Below, piece after piece: positions 1 to 8,188 of a DNA stretch of 64,000 bases. Position 1 is the stretch's first letter. Every line of letters starts with the position of its first letter. The notes beneath the pieces are model-generated. The model saw nothing but the letters and a program-made list of their open reading frames with translations. It was not told the origin of the DNA and ran no database searches. This DNA comes from Phaeacidiphilus oryzae TH49 (GTDB lineage: Bacteria > Actinomycetota > Actinomycetes > Streptomycetales > Streptomycetaceae), in NCBI RefSeq assembly GCF_000744815.1, contig NZ_JQMQ01000005.1:4855801-4919800 (forward strand). The letters are read 5' to 3'. A program made the position numbers and the translations under genes.

Positions 1-138
1 CGCGAGGCCGCCCGGCGGCACCGACTGGGCGGGAACGGCGGGGACGGGGGCCGAGCTCGATGCCGGGGCCGGCGGGGCGACCGCGGGTGTGCCCGGCATG
101 GCTGCGCCTGTGGCCGCGCCGGCGGCGCCGTCCTGCAC
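1..138 (-). CDS. Unidentified protein, N-terminal fragment (runs off left edge)
   Basis: A leftward open frame of 46 codons begins with GTG at 138 and is preceded by AGGAG at 150-146, seven bases from the start, which is a good Streptomyces ribosome-binding site. The visible N-terminus is almost entirely Ala, Pro, Gly, Ser and Val, a disordered low-complexity leader without a hydrophobic segment, so no export signal is visible. The functional part lies outside the window and I cannot name it. A reading on the other strand (frame 2, stop at 191-193) is also open across the edge but is equally low-complexity and less convincing. Confidence 0.4.
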   Translation of the reverse strand, partial: MQDGAAGAATGAAMPGTPAVAPPAPASSSAPVPAVPAQSVPPGGLA

Positions 139-192
139 CGCCGTACTCCTGCTGACCCTGCTCAAGGCGCTCAAGCCCCCCTCGCTCGTGTA

Positions 193-757
193 GCCCATGC
201 ACACCGGCGTCCGAAGCGGAGGGGCGCACATGCGGCATCCCGGGTGGCGGATGCCGGGCGCTCCTTGCGGGTCGCGGGCGTCATGGTTGTCCGGTCCTGT
301 TCTGCACTGTTCCTGCTCCCCCCGAAGTGCCAAGATCGAATCTACTGGGTCCGGCGATGCTGTTGTGACAAGTTCACCATCCGACGCTATGTCGACATGG
401 AAATTTGGCGCGAAGCATTCGATCACGAAGCGTGGCACCCGGCGGCCCGTCAGGGAAGGGGGCCTGACGGCTGGTGGCCAGTTGTCGCACGGCAGGAGTC
501 GCCCCGGCGGCCCCGCCGCCCCCGGACTGTCGCCCGTGGGCTGCGCAGATGGCCAACACGCCTGCGCCACAACCAAGTTGACCGAAAACAAGCGTTGCAC
601 GGCGAAGTGGTCCGGGAACAGCGGTGCGCAGGGTCGTGTCGCGAACACGCTGCGAAGCGCCGGTCGCGCGCCGGGGCGCATACCGGTCTGCACGCTTCTG
701 CACCAAACGGCGTAAAGCCGCCGCCGGCGTGTTACTGCCGAGCAGTAGGGTCGGCGG
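193..757. other. Intergenic region without a recognised gene
   Basis: About 565 bases without a convincing gene. The stretch around 300-420 and 560-610 is clearly richer in A and T than its surroundings, which in Streptomyces usually marks promoters or regulatory DNA rather than coding sequence. Open frames here lack ribosome-binding sites and recognisable protein features. It lies between a leftward gene start (138) and a rightward gene start (758), so it probably holds both divergent promoters. Confidence 0.4.
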
Positions 758-1711
758 GTGACCGGAGGTGCGGAGGATGCGGGCGGCGAGGCCGGCGGGC
801 GAGCCGGCGGACCGGGCCAGGGAGCTTACGGCGAACCGGAATCCGCGTCCTCCCTCGAACTGGCCAACGACAACGCGGCCGGTTTCTGGACGGCGCAGGC
901 CCGCGCCTGCGGGTGGGAGACCTGGCGCTCGGACCCGGGCAGCGGCCTCTCGCTGGCCGCGGTCCGCACCCAGCGCCCGGGCGGGGAACGGCATCTGGCC
1001 TTCGTCCTGCGCGACTCGGGCGGGGCGGGCGGCGTGGGCGGCGCCGGTGGCGCGGTCGGGCCGGGCGGTGCTCCGCCCGAGGCGCTGCTGCGGGTCTTCC
1101 GCGCCTGGCACACCCGGGAGTTGAAGGTCGAGGACCCCTACCGGGTGCTGGACCTCGCGCCGTACGGCTGCGTCCGCGACCGCCCCGACTACACGGTGAT
1201 GGCCCGCCGCCCGAGCGCGGCTGACGGCCCGTCGGCGACGGGGGCGGTGGCAGGCGCGGTGGCGGGCGCGGCGGCGGCCGACCGCGTCGGCGCCGACGCC
1301 GTCGAGCTCCTCCAGGCGGCCGACGCCGGCTCGCTGGCCGTGGCCGAGCGGGTCGTCGTGGAGGGGTTCCCGGTGGCCGACCGGTGGCCCTGGCGGCCGG
1401 GCGTCCTCTTCCCGCCCGAGCTGCTCGGCGTGCCCGGGGCGCGGGTCTGGCTGGCGTACCGGGCGGGTGCGGCCGCGTCCGCCTGCGTCACCTACGACGA
1501 CGGGGCCGCGGTGGGCGTCTACTGGGTGGCCACCCTCCCCGCGCACCGCCGCCTCGGAGTGGGGCGCGCGTTGCTGGCGCACGCGCTCCGGCATCAGGAG
1601 GCGGGCCGGGTCGCCACGTTGACCGCGACGGCGCCCGGCGAGCCGCTGTACCGGGGGCTGGGGTTCGTCCCGGTGGGCCGCTCCCGCTGGTGGTCCCGCT
1701 CGGACGGCTGA
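758..1711 (+). CDS. GNAT family N-acetyltransferase
   Basis: 317 residues. The C-terminal 130 residues read as a GNAT fold: the acetyl-CoA loop motif A appears as LPAHRRLGVGRALL near residues 268-281, followed by an LYRGLGFVP segment typical of the last strands. The N-terminal 150 residues are less conserved and contain a Gly/Ala-rich insert, but include an aromatic, strand-like part (GFWTAQARACGWETWR), as in two-domain GNATs of actinomycetes. Substrate unknown. GTG at 758 has only a weak purine-rich site upstream, so the true start could lie further in. The 3' end overlaps the convergent HAD gene by 118 bases. Confidence 0.75.
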   Translation: MTGGAEDAGGEAGGRAGGPGQGAYGEPESASSLELANDNAAGFWTAQARACGWETWRSDPGSGLSLAAVRTQRPGGERHLAFVLRDSGGAGGVGGAGGAVGPGGAPPEALLRVFRAWHTRELKVEDPYRVLDLAPYGCVRDRPDYTVMARRPSAADGPSATGAVAGAVAGAAAADRVGADAVELLQAADAGSLAVAERVVVEGFPVADRWPWRPGVLFPPELLGVPGARVWLAYRAGAAASACVTYDDGAAVGVYWVATLPAHRRLGVGRALLAHALRHQEAGRVATLTATAPGEPLYRGLGFVPVGRSRWWSRSDG

Positions 1712-2442
1712 GCCGGGGTTCCGGGCCGGAGCGGGCGCCGCGATTGCGGCTGCGGCTGCCGCTCCAGGACCAGCCGCACCGCCTCCGGCAGGGCGTCCGC
1801 CATCAGCGTGGGGTGGAAGGTCACCTGGGGCCAGGGACGCCGGTGGCGCAGCCAGACCGAGTCGAGGCCGGCCACCCGGGCTCCGGCGATGTCGGCGGGG
1901 GCGTGGTCGCCCACCATCCAGGCGGTGCCGTCCGCCAGCCGCTCGCTCAGCTCCTCGTCGTCCAGTCCGCAGCGCAGGGCCGCTATCCGGAAGATCTCCG
2001 GGTCCGGCTTCTCGTGCCCGGCCTCCTCGGAGACCACATACGCCTCGACCAGCTCGTCTATCCCGGCCGCCGCGATCTTCGCGGACTGGTGGGCGGTGTC
2101 CCCGTTGGTCACCACGCCCAGCGTCCAGCCGGCCCGGCGGGCGGCCAGCAGCGCCTCCCGGTTCTCCCCGGGGAAGCAGACCCGCTCGACCATCGCCTCC
2201 CGGTACTGGGCCGTGAGTTCGGCCATCTGCTCCTCCCGCGCGCGGCCGGTGACGCCGTAGCGGGTCAGCGCGGCCCGGAAGAAGACCTGGCGGGTGACGT
2301 AGCCGCCCCCGTCGAGGGTGGCCAGCCAGTCGAGTTCGCTCTCCGGAAGCCGGCGCTCGGCGATGAAGTCGGCCGTCCAGGCGCGGAACGCCCGGTCCCG
2401 GTCGATGAGGGTGTTGTCGAGGTCGAAGAGGAGCAGCGGCAT
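1594..2442 (-). CDS. HAD superfamily hydrolase
   Basis: 282 residues, soluble. All HAD motifs are present: motif I FDLDNTL with nucleophile Asp7 and acid Asp9, motif II VVTNGD, the motif III lysine in EKPDP, and motif IV GDHAPADIAGA. The helical cap between motifs I and II marks subfamily IA, usually small-molecule phosphatases such as phosphoglycolate or nucleotide phosphatases; the substrate cannot be read. I chose ATG 2442 because GAGAGG lies nine bases upstream; the in-frame ATG at 2451 would abut that site. The last 50 or so residues are Pro/Arg-rich and overlap the convergent GNAT gene, so they look like a read-through tail rather than fold. Confidence 0.85.
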   Translation of the reverse strand: MPLLLFDLDNTLIDRDRAFRAWTADFIAERRLPESELDWLATLDGGGYVTRQVFFRAALTRYGVTGRAREEQMAELTAQYREAMVERVCFPGENREALLAARRAGWTLGVVTNGDTAHQSAKIAAAGIDELVEAYVVSEEAGHEKPDPEIFRIAALRCGLDDEELSERLADGTAWMVGDHAPADIAGARVAGLDSVWLRHRRPWPQVTFHPTLMADALPEAVRLVLERQPQPQSRRPLRPGTPAQPSERDHQRERPTGTNPSPRYSGSPGAVAVNVATRPAS

Positions 2443-2735
2443 GAGCCGCATCCTCTCAGCGCCCAGGCATATGCAGAAGGCATGTTGCGCAAGTGGGCCG
2501 AACTGGTACGTCGCGGCCGAAAAGCACCTCTTGTGGAGTACCCGTCACCCATGGGCGGACCGCCGGTTGAGCTGCGGAACGGCCGAAAACGGTTGCCGGG
2601 AGTGGAGTGAAGCGGGCAGGTCGGGGGCATGTCCGCTCAGTAAGCGCACACCGTTGCACAACTGCGTCGCCTCCGGCATGCTCCCAGGAACGCGCCCGGG
2701 AGCAGAGCCGGCGACATCGCCCATGAGGGGGAACC
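2443..2735. promoter_or_regulatory. Intergenic region, probable divergent promoters
   Basis: About 290 bases between the leftward HAD gene and the rightward small ORF / stress-protein gene. No gene is seen. It contains A/T-richer segments (2460-2540 and 2640-2680), and just downstream TACCCT near 2780 resembles a -10 hexamer. Precise promoters cannot be assigned by eye. Confidence 0.35.
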
Positions 2736-2948
2736 ATGGGATCCTCGCGCTCCGCGTCTGGGCGCGGACGGAGCGTCGCCGTACCCTGGACCAAGGAGGT
2801 CGCGCAAGCCCTTGCCCGGTCCGATTCCGCGACGCGCCGAACCGATCGGATCCCACAGCTCCCATCCCCCTCACGCCCGCCGAATCGGCTGGACCGCAGC
2901 ACCCGCACCCTCCTACCTGCCGACCCCATCTCGCCGAAACGCCCATAG
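2736..2948 (+). CDS. Possible small protein upstream of the stress-protein gene
   Basis: A 70-codon frame starts at ATG 2736 behind a strong GAGGGGGAACC ribosome-binding site and ends with TAG at 2946-2948, two bases before the ATG of the universal stress protein. The product would be basic and rich in Ser, Arg and Pro, and I recognise no domain. The strong site and tight spacing suggest translational coupling: the downstream gene has no ribosome-binding site of its own. The sequence itself does not look strongly protein-like, so it may act only as a translated leader. Confidence 0.35.
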   Translation: MGSSRSASGRGRSVAVPWTKEVAQALARSDSATRRTDRIPQLPSPSRPPNRLDRSTRTLLPADPISPKRP

Positions 2949-2950
2949 CC

Positions 2951-3571
2951 ATGGCTGGATACGAGCTTCCAGGCCGCCGCGACGGTAAGCCCCCGCGCAA
3001 GTCGAAGCCGCCGAAGTCCCTGACCTCCCGCGCTCCAGAAGACCCCGAGACCCCAGAGACCCCCGACTCCGCTGACTCCGCCCCAGGGGCCGCCGTGCCG
3101 AACCGCCGGACCGAACTGCAGTCCAGCACCCAGTCCGCCGCCTGCGACCCCGCCTTCCTCCACGGGGTGGTGGTGGGGTTCGACGGCTCGCTCTCCAGCG
3201 AGCACGCCCTCGCCTACGCGGTGGGGATGGCCCGCCGGGCGGGCTCCGGACTGGTCGTGGTGCACGTCGCCAACCGCCTGCCGGCGACGGTCTGGGCGGG
3301 CTGTGAGCCACCGGTCTTCGTGGACGTGCCGGACCACCGGACCGAGGTCCTCGGCCTGGAGCTGGCCTGCTCCGACTTCCTCTGCGACATCCCCTGGGTG
3401 CTGGTCGAGCGCGGCGGCGACATCTGCCACGAGCTGGAGGAGGTGGCCCGCGAGTACTCCGCCGACGCGATCGTCGTCGGCGGCACCCACGGGCTCCTCG
3501 GGCGGATCTTCGGCTCCGTCTCCGCCCGCCTGGCACGCCGGGCCGACCGGCCGGTCATCGTCATCCCGTAG
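2951..3571 (+). CDS. Universal stress protein (UspA domain)
   Basis: 206 residues. A Pro/Lys-rich disordered N-terminus of about 65 residues precedes a single Usp domain that begins HGVVVGFDGSLSSEHAL and ends with IVVGGTHGLLGRIFGSVSARL followed by RRADRPVIVIP. The Gly-x2-Gly...Gly-Ser pattern is the ATP-binding signature of the nucleotide-binding Usp class. Such proteins are cytoplasmic nucleotide sensors induced by starvation or stress. ATG 2951 is the first start after the upstream frame ends; the lack of a Shine-Dalgarno suggests coupling to the small frame ending at 2948. A Streptomyces-type repeat follows, separating it from the convergent acyl-CoA dehydrogenase. Confidence 0.85.
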   Translation: MAGYELPGRRDGKPPRKSKPPKSLTSRAPEDPETPETPDSADSAPGAAVPNRRTELQSSTQSAACDPAFLHGVVVGFDGSLSSEHALAYAVGMARRAGSGLVVVHVANRLPATVWAGCEPPVFVDVPDHRTEVLGLELACSDFLCDIPWVLVERGGDICHELEEVAREYSADAIVVGGTHGLLGRIFGSVSARLARRADRPVIVIP

Positions 3572-3636
3572 CGGTGCGGCCTACCCGGCGCGGCCGCGCG
3601 TTCGCGCGCCGGGCGGCAGCGCCGGAGGCGCCCGTC

Positions 3637-3761
3637 AGGGGCGCGGGGAACTGCGCGGCCGGCGCGCCACGGCGGCGCACACGGCAACGGCGACTGGGCG
3701 GCAACCCGGACCCCGCCGCCGAGTACAGCGGCTGCCCCCGCCCCGCAGCTCCCCTGCGCCT
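3637..3761. repeat. Streptomyces-type intergenic palindromic repeat, copy 1
   Basis: The left arm AGGGGCGCGGGGAACTGCGC (3637-3656) is matched by a degenerate right arm ending at 3761 (CGCAGCTCCCCTGCGCCT). The loop holds GGCAACGGCGACTGGGC near 3679-3695. The same arm and loop words recur at 17559-17688. It lies between convergent genes and can fold into a long stem-loop, so it probably serves as a bidirectional terminator. From memory, this GGGGCGCGGGGAACTGCGC word is widespread between Streptomyces genes. Confidence 0.65.
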
Positions 3762-3817
3762 CCGACGCACGCCCGCGCCCCCGACGCGCGCCCGCGCCGC
3801 CGCGCCGGCGGCGCCCC

Positions 3818-4987
3818 TCAGCTCGCGGCCAGCCCCAGCTGCCTGGCGATCAGCATCCGCTGGACCTCCGACGTCCCCTCGCCGATCTCGAGGATCTTGC
3901 AGTCCCGCCAGAACCGCGCCACCGGGTACTCGTTCATGAACCCGTACCCCCCGTGGATCTGCGTGGCCTCCCGCGCGTTCGTCACCGCCGCGTCGGAGGA
4001 GAACAGCTTCGCCATCGCCGCCTCCTTCTTGAACGGCTCCCCGGCCGACATTCGCGAGGCCGCGTCCCACCACGCCAGCCGCGAGAGATGCGTCCGCGTC
4101 TCCATGTCCGCGAGCTTGAACTCGATCGCCTGGTTCGCCCCGATCGGCCGCCCGAACGCCCGCCGCTGCCCGGCATAGCGCACCGACTCGTCGACACACC
4201 CCTGCGCCAGTCCGGTCGACAGCGCCGCGATGGCGATCCGCCCCTCGTCCAGGATCCGCAGGAACTGCGCATAGCCGCGCCCCCGCTCACCCAGCAGGTT
4301 CGCCGCCGGAACCCGGCAGTCGGAGAAGGAGAGCTCGTGGGTGTCCGAGGCGCTCCAGCCGACCTTGGAGTACTTGGGGGCGACAGTGAACCCCGGTGTC
4401 CCGGACGGCACGATGATCGAGGAGATCGACCGGGCCGGCGAGGACTCCTGGTCCTCCGTCACCGCGGTGACGGTGACAAGACCGGTGATGTCCGTCCCGG
4501 AGTTGGTGATGAAGCACTTGGTGCCGTTGATCACCCACTCGTCGGTCGCCTGGTCGTAGCGCGCGGTGGTCCGCGTGCCGCCCGCGTCCGAGCCGGCCTC
4601 CGGCTCGGTGAGGCCGAAGGCGCCCAGCAGTTCGCCGGAGCACAGCCGCGGCAGCCACTCCCGCTTCTGCTCCTCGCTGCCGAAGCGGTAGACCGGCATC
4701 GCCCCCAGTGACACCCCCGCCTCCAGCGTGATGGCCACCGAGGAGTCCACCCGGGCCAGCTCCTCCAGGGCGAGGCAGAGGGCGAAGTAGTCCCCGCCCA
4801 TCCCCCCGTACTCCTCCGGGAAGGGCAGCCCGAACAGGCCCATCCGCCCCATCTCGCGGACGATGTCGTAGGGGAACTCGCCCTGCTCGTAGTACCCGCC
4901 GATCTTCGGCGCGACCACGTCCTGGGCGAACTCCCGCACCGTCCGGCGCAGTTCCTCGTACTCCGGCTCCAGCTTGTGGTTCGGCAT
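3818..4987 (-). CDS. acdH: Acyl-CoA dehydrogenase (AcdH / isovaleryl-CoA type)
   Basis: 389 residues, the normal length of this flavoenzyme family. The FAD/substrate signature FGLTEPEAGSD is clear, and the catalytic base is Glu370 in EIGEGTSEVQR, preceded by the QIHGGYGFMNEYPV flavin-binding segment. ATG 4987 follows AGGGG at eight bases. It is the last gene of a leftward operon with HMG-CoA lyase and the biotin-dependent carboxylase subunits, so isovaleryl-CoA or another branched short-chain acyl-CoA is the likely substrate, giving 3-methylcrotonyl-CoA. The S. coelicolor acdH homologue (from memory) acts in Val/Ile/Leu catabolism. Exact chain preference is inference. Confidence 0.88.
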   Translation of the reverse strand: MPNHKLEPEYEELRRTVREFAQDVVAPKIGGYYEQGEFPYDIVREMGRMGLFGLPFPEEYGGMGGDYFALCLALEELARVDSSVAITLEAGVSLGAMPVYRFGSEEQKREWLPRLCSGELLGAFGLTEPEAGSDAGGTRTTARYDQATDEWVINGTKCFITNSGTDITGLVTVTAVTEDQESSPARSISSIIVPSGTPGFTVAPKYSKVGWSASDTHELSFSDCRVPAANLLGERGRGYAQFLRILDEGRIAIAALSTGLAQGCVDESVRYAGQRRAFGRPIGANQAIEFKLADMETRTHLSRLAWWDAASRMSAGEPFKKEAAMAKLFSSDAAVTNAREATQIHGGYGFMNEYPVARFWRDCKILEIGEGTSEVQRMLIARQLGLAAS

Positions 4988-5016
4988 GCGGTGGACCCCT
5001 GTTCTGGTTCGCGGGC

Positions 5017-5973
5017 TCAGGAAGGTGTGGTCAGGGCGCGGACGGCCCGGGAGGGGCTGGGGCGGCCGAGACGGTCGGCCATCCAGGCGCTGGTGGCGGC
5101 GAGGGCGGGGAGGTCCACGCCGGTCTCGATGCCGAGCCCGTCCAGCATCCAGACCAGGTCCTCGGTGGCGAGGTTCCCGGTGGCGCTCTTGGCGTAGGGG
5201 CAGCCGCCGAGCCCGCCGGCCGAGGAGTCCACCGTGGTGACGCCGAGCTGGAGCGCCGCCAGGGTGTTGGCCAGGGCCTGCCCGTAGGTGTCGTGGAAGT
5301 GGACGGCGAGCCGGTCCGCGCCCACCCCGCGCTGCTCGAAGGCCCTCAGAAGCGCGGCGACCTGCCCCGGCGTCCCGGTGCCGATGGTGTCGCCGAGGCT
5401 CAGCTCGGTGCAGCCGAGCTTGAGCAGCTCGGCGCCGACCGACGCGACCTGGCCCACCGGGACCGGCCCCTCCCAGGGGTCGCCGAAGCACATCGACAGG
5501 TAGCCGCGGACCCGTATCCCGGCCTCGACGGCCCGGGCGACCACCGGGGCGAACATCTCCATCTGCTCGTCCAGCCCGCGGTTGAGGTTGCGCCGGGCGA
5601 AGGACTCGGTGGCGCTGGCGAAGACGGCGATGTCCGCGCAGCGCAGCTCCAGCGCCCGGTCGAGCCCGCGGGTGTTGGGCACCAGCACCGGCAGCCGGAG
5701 CCCCGGGTACTCCTCGGGCAGCCCGGCGATCAGCGGCATCAGCTGTTCTGCGTCGGCGAGTTGGGGCACCCACTTGGGGTGGACGAAGCTGGTCGCCTCG
5801 ATGGTGCGCAGGCCGGCCCGGGCGAGCCGGCCGATGAACTCGTGCTTGGTCTCCAGCGGGACGGTCGAGGATTCGTTCTGCAGCCCGTCCCGCGCGCCGA
5901 CCTCGTGGATGCGGACACGGGACGGCAGCCCGGACAGGGGCGTCCGGTCGGGCAGTCCGAGTTCGGTGATCAC
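5017..5973 (-). CDS. Hydroxymethylglutaryl-CoA lyase
   Basis: 318 residues, DRE-TIM metallolyase fold. It cleaves HMG-CoA to acetyl-CoA and acetoacetate, the last step of leucine breakdown. Visible signatures are GARDGLQNE near the N-terminus, HFHDTYGQA with metal-ligand histidines, and the active-site cysteine loop GGLGGCPYAKSATGN. The GTG start at 5973-5971 overlaps the TGA of the upstream carboxylase gene (GTGA) and has GGAGG seven bases upstream, indicating translational coupling. The stop lies 29 bases before the acyl-CoA dehydrogenase start. Confidence 0.92.
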   Translation of the reverse strand: MITELGLPDRTPLSGLPSRVRIHEVGARDGLQNESSTVPLETKHEFIGRLARAGLRTIEATSFVHPKWVPQLADAEQLMPLIAGLPEEYPGLRLPVLVPNTRGLDRALELRCADIAVFASATESFARRNLNRGLDEQMEMFAPVVARAVEAGIRVRGYLSMCFGDPWEGPVPVGQVASVGAELLKLGCTELSLGDTIGTGTPGQVAALLRAFEQRGVGADRLAVHFHDTYGQALANTLAALQLGVTTVDSSAGGLGGCPYAKSATGNLATEDLVWMLDGLGIETGVDLPALAATSAWMADRLGRPSPSRAVRALTTPS

Positions 5974-8126
5974 GGCTGTTCCTCCACGGGTTCGGTGGCC
6001 GGGTGCGCCGGCGGTTCGGCGGCGACGACGGCGAGGAGTTCGTCCATGGCGACGGTCGCCCCCGGCCGGGCCTTGAGCCGTTCGACCAGGCCGTCGTGCG
6101 GGGCGGCGATGACGTGCTCCATCTTCATCGCCTCCAGCACCAGCAGCGGCTGGCCCTGCGTCACGCGGTCGCCCTCGGCGACCTTGACCAGGGTGACCGT
6201 GCCCGGCATCGGGGCGTTGAGCGCCCCGCCGTGCGCGGCCGCCGGTCCGGCGAGGGCGAGTTCGGCCAGCGGGTCGTGGGGAGCGAACGACCAGGTCTCC
6301 CCCCGGGCCGAGAGCCAGACCGTGCCGTCCGGGGCGGTGGCGGTGGTCCAGGCGGTGGTCAGCCCGTCCAGCGTGATCAGCAGTCGCCGGCCGACCGCGT
6401 TGTCCGCATCCTGGCACAGCCGTACGACAACGGGCGGATTCTCCCCGTGCCGTACTTCGAACGTGTGAACTGATCCCTGATCAGTTGCGTTGTCGGCGGC
6501 GTCAGTTAGCGTGGTGGCACTCGCCGGGCGGATCCGGATCTCCACCGGTTCGCCGCCCGCGTCGGGTCCCGAGCGGGGCACCAGGCGGTGCCGGGTCCAG
6601 GCGGGCTCGGCCCCCAGGCGCCAGCCGGAGGGCCGGGCGAAGGGGTCCTGCCAGCCGGTCCGCGGATCGGCGGCCGGGGCGAGGGTGAGCTGCCGGACCA
6701 GGGCCGCGACGGAGAGCGCGTCCCGGGTGTCGGCGGCGGGCGGTACGGTCAGCTCCGGATGGCGCTCGACCAGGCCCGTGTCCAGATCCCCGGAGCGGAC
6801 CTCCGGGTGGTGGAGCAGCCGGCGGAGATAGCCGGCGTTGGTGGTGACGCCGAGGATCCGCGTCCCGGCGAGTGCCCCGCGCAGCAGGCGCAGGGCGCTC
6901 TCCCGGTCCGGGCCGCGGGCGATCACCTTGGCCAGCATGGGGTCGTAGGAGCTGCCGACCTCCGTACCGGCGGCGAGCCCGGAGTCCACCCGGACCCCGG
7001 TCCGGTCCAGGGGCCCGGACGGTTCGTCGAGGAGCAGCACGGTCCCGCCGGTCGGCAGGAAGTCGCGGGCGGGGTCCTCGGCGCAGATCCGGGCCTCGAC
7101 GGCGTGGCCGGAGAAGGAGAAGTCGGACTGGGTGAAGGCCAGCGGTTCGCCGGCGGCCACCCGCAACTGCTGCTCGACCAGATCAAGGCTTGTCGGACCA
7201 GAGGCGCCGGGCAGCCCGTCGATGGAGGCGGCCAGCTCGGTCACCGGGTGCTCGACCTGGAGGCGGGTGTTCATCTCCATGAAGGAGTAGGAGGAGGGAT
7301 CGGCGGTGGGAACGATGAACTCGACGGTGCCGGCCCCGGTGTATCCGCAGGCCGCGGCCGCCCGTACGGCGGCCTGGCCCATGGCGGCCCGGGTCTCCGG
7401 GTCGAGGAGGGCGGAGGGCGCCTCCTCGATCAGCTTCTGGTGCCGGCGCTGCAGGCTGCACTCGCGCTCGCCGAGGTGGACGATCCGGCCGTGGGCGTCC
7501 GCCAGCACCTGGATCTCGATATGCCGCGGCCGGTCGATCCACCGCTCGACCAGCAGGGTGTCGTTGCCGAAGGAGGCCCTGGCCTCCCGCCGGGCGGCGG
7601 CGATCTCCTCGGCCAGCGCGGACTCGTCCCGGACCAGCCGCATCCCCTTGCCGCCCCCGCCGGCCGAGGGCTTGAGCAGCACCGGCATCCCGATATCCCG
7701 GGCGGCAGCGGCCAGCTGATCGTCCGTCAGCCGGTCGCCCTCGCTGCCGGGGACGACCGGGACGCCGGCCTCGGAGACCGCCGCCTTGGCATGGATCTTG
7801 TCGCCCATCAGCTCGATGGCCTCGGCCGGTGGGCCGATGAAGACCAGTCCGGCGGCGGCGCAGGCCCGGGCGAAGCCGGCGTTCTCGGCGAGGAAGCCGT
7901 AGCCGGGGTGGACGGCCTCGGCGCCGGTGCGGGCGGCGGCGTCCAGGATCGCCTGGATGTCCAGGTAGCCGCCGATCTCCACGGCGGTGTCGGCGTCCCG
8001 GACGTGCGGGGCGTCCGCGTCCGGGCGGGTGTGGACGACCACGGAGCGGATGCCGAGCCGGCGCAGGGTGCGGATGACGCGCCGGGCGATCTCCCCGCGA
8101 TTGGCGACCAGTACGGTCTCGAACAT
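5970..8126 (-). CDS. Acyl-CoA carboxylase alpha subunit (biotin carboxylase + biotin carrier), probably methylcrotonyl-CoA
   Basis: 718 residues. It begins METVLVANRGEIA-like (MFETVLVANRGEIARRV), with the ATP-grasp biotin carboxylase domain to about residue 450: glycine-rich KPSAGGGGKGM, EMNTRLQVEHPVTE and a C-terminal lobe. A linker of about 190 residues follows, probably the BT-type domain contacting the beta subunit. The C-terminal biotinyl domain has LVLEAMKMEH, with biotin on the lysine. ATG 8126 has GGAG six bases upstream. Operon context with HMG-CoA lyase and acyl-CoA dehydrogenase favours 3-methylcrotonyl-CoA over acetyl- or propionyl-CoA as substrate, but the sequence alone does not prove it. 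Confidence 0.9.
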   Translation of the reverse strand: MFETVLVANRGEIARRVIRTLRRLGIRSVVVHTRPDADAPHVRDADTAVEIGGYLDIQAILDAAARTGAEAVHPGYGFLAENAGFARACAAAGLVFIGPPAEAIELMGDKIHAKAAVSEAGVPVVPGSEGDRLTDDQLAAAARDIGMPVLLKPSAGGGGKGMRLVRDESALAEEIAAARREARASFGNDTLLVERWIDRPRHIEIQVLADAHGRIVHLGERECSLQRRHQKLIEEAPSALLDPETRAAMGQAAVRAAAACGYTGAGTVEFIVPTADPSSYSFMEMNTRLQVEHPVTELAASIDGLPGASGPTSLDLVEQQLRVAAGEPLAFTQSDFSFSGHAVEARICAEDPARDFLPTGGTVLLLDEPSGPLDRTGVRVDSGLAAGTEVGSSYDPMLAKVIARGPDRESALRLLRGALAGTRILGVTTNAGYLRRLLHHPEVRSGDLDTGLVERHPELTVPPAADTRDALSVAALVRQLTLAPAADPRTGWQDPFARPSGWRLGAEPAWTRHRLVPRSGPDAGGEPVEIRIRPASATTLTDAADNATDQGSVHTFEVRHGENPPVVVRLCQDADNAVGRRLLITLDGLTTAWTTATAPDGTVWLSARGETWSFAPHDPLAELALAGPAAAHGGALNAPMPGTVTLVKVAEGDRVTQGQPLLVLEAMKMEHVIAAPHDGLVERLKARPGATVAMDELLAVVAAEPPAHPATEPVEEQP

Positions 8127-8188
8127 TGACAACTCCACAGTGGCGTCGGCTGGGCAGCGGTGCTGGCGATGCGTCACATCCCGGTCGG

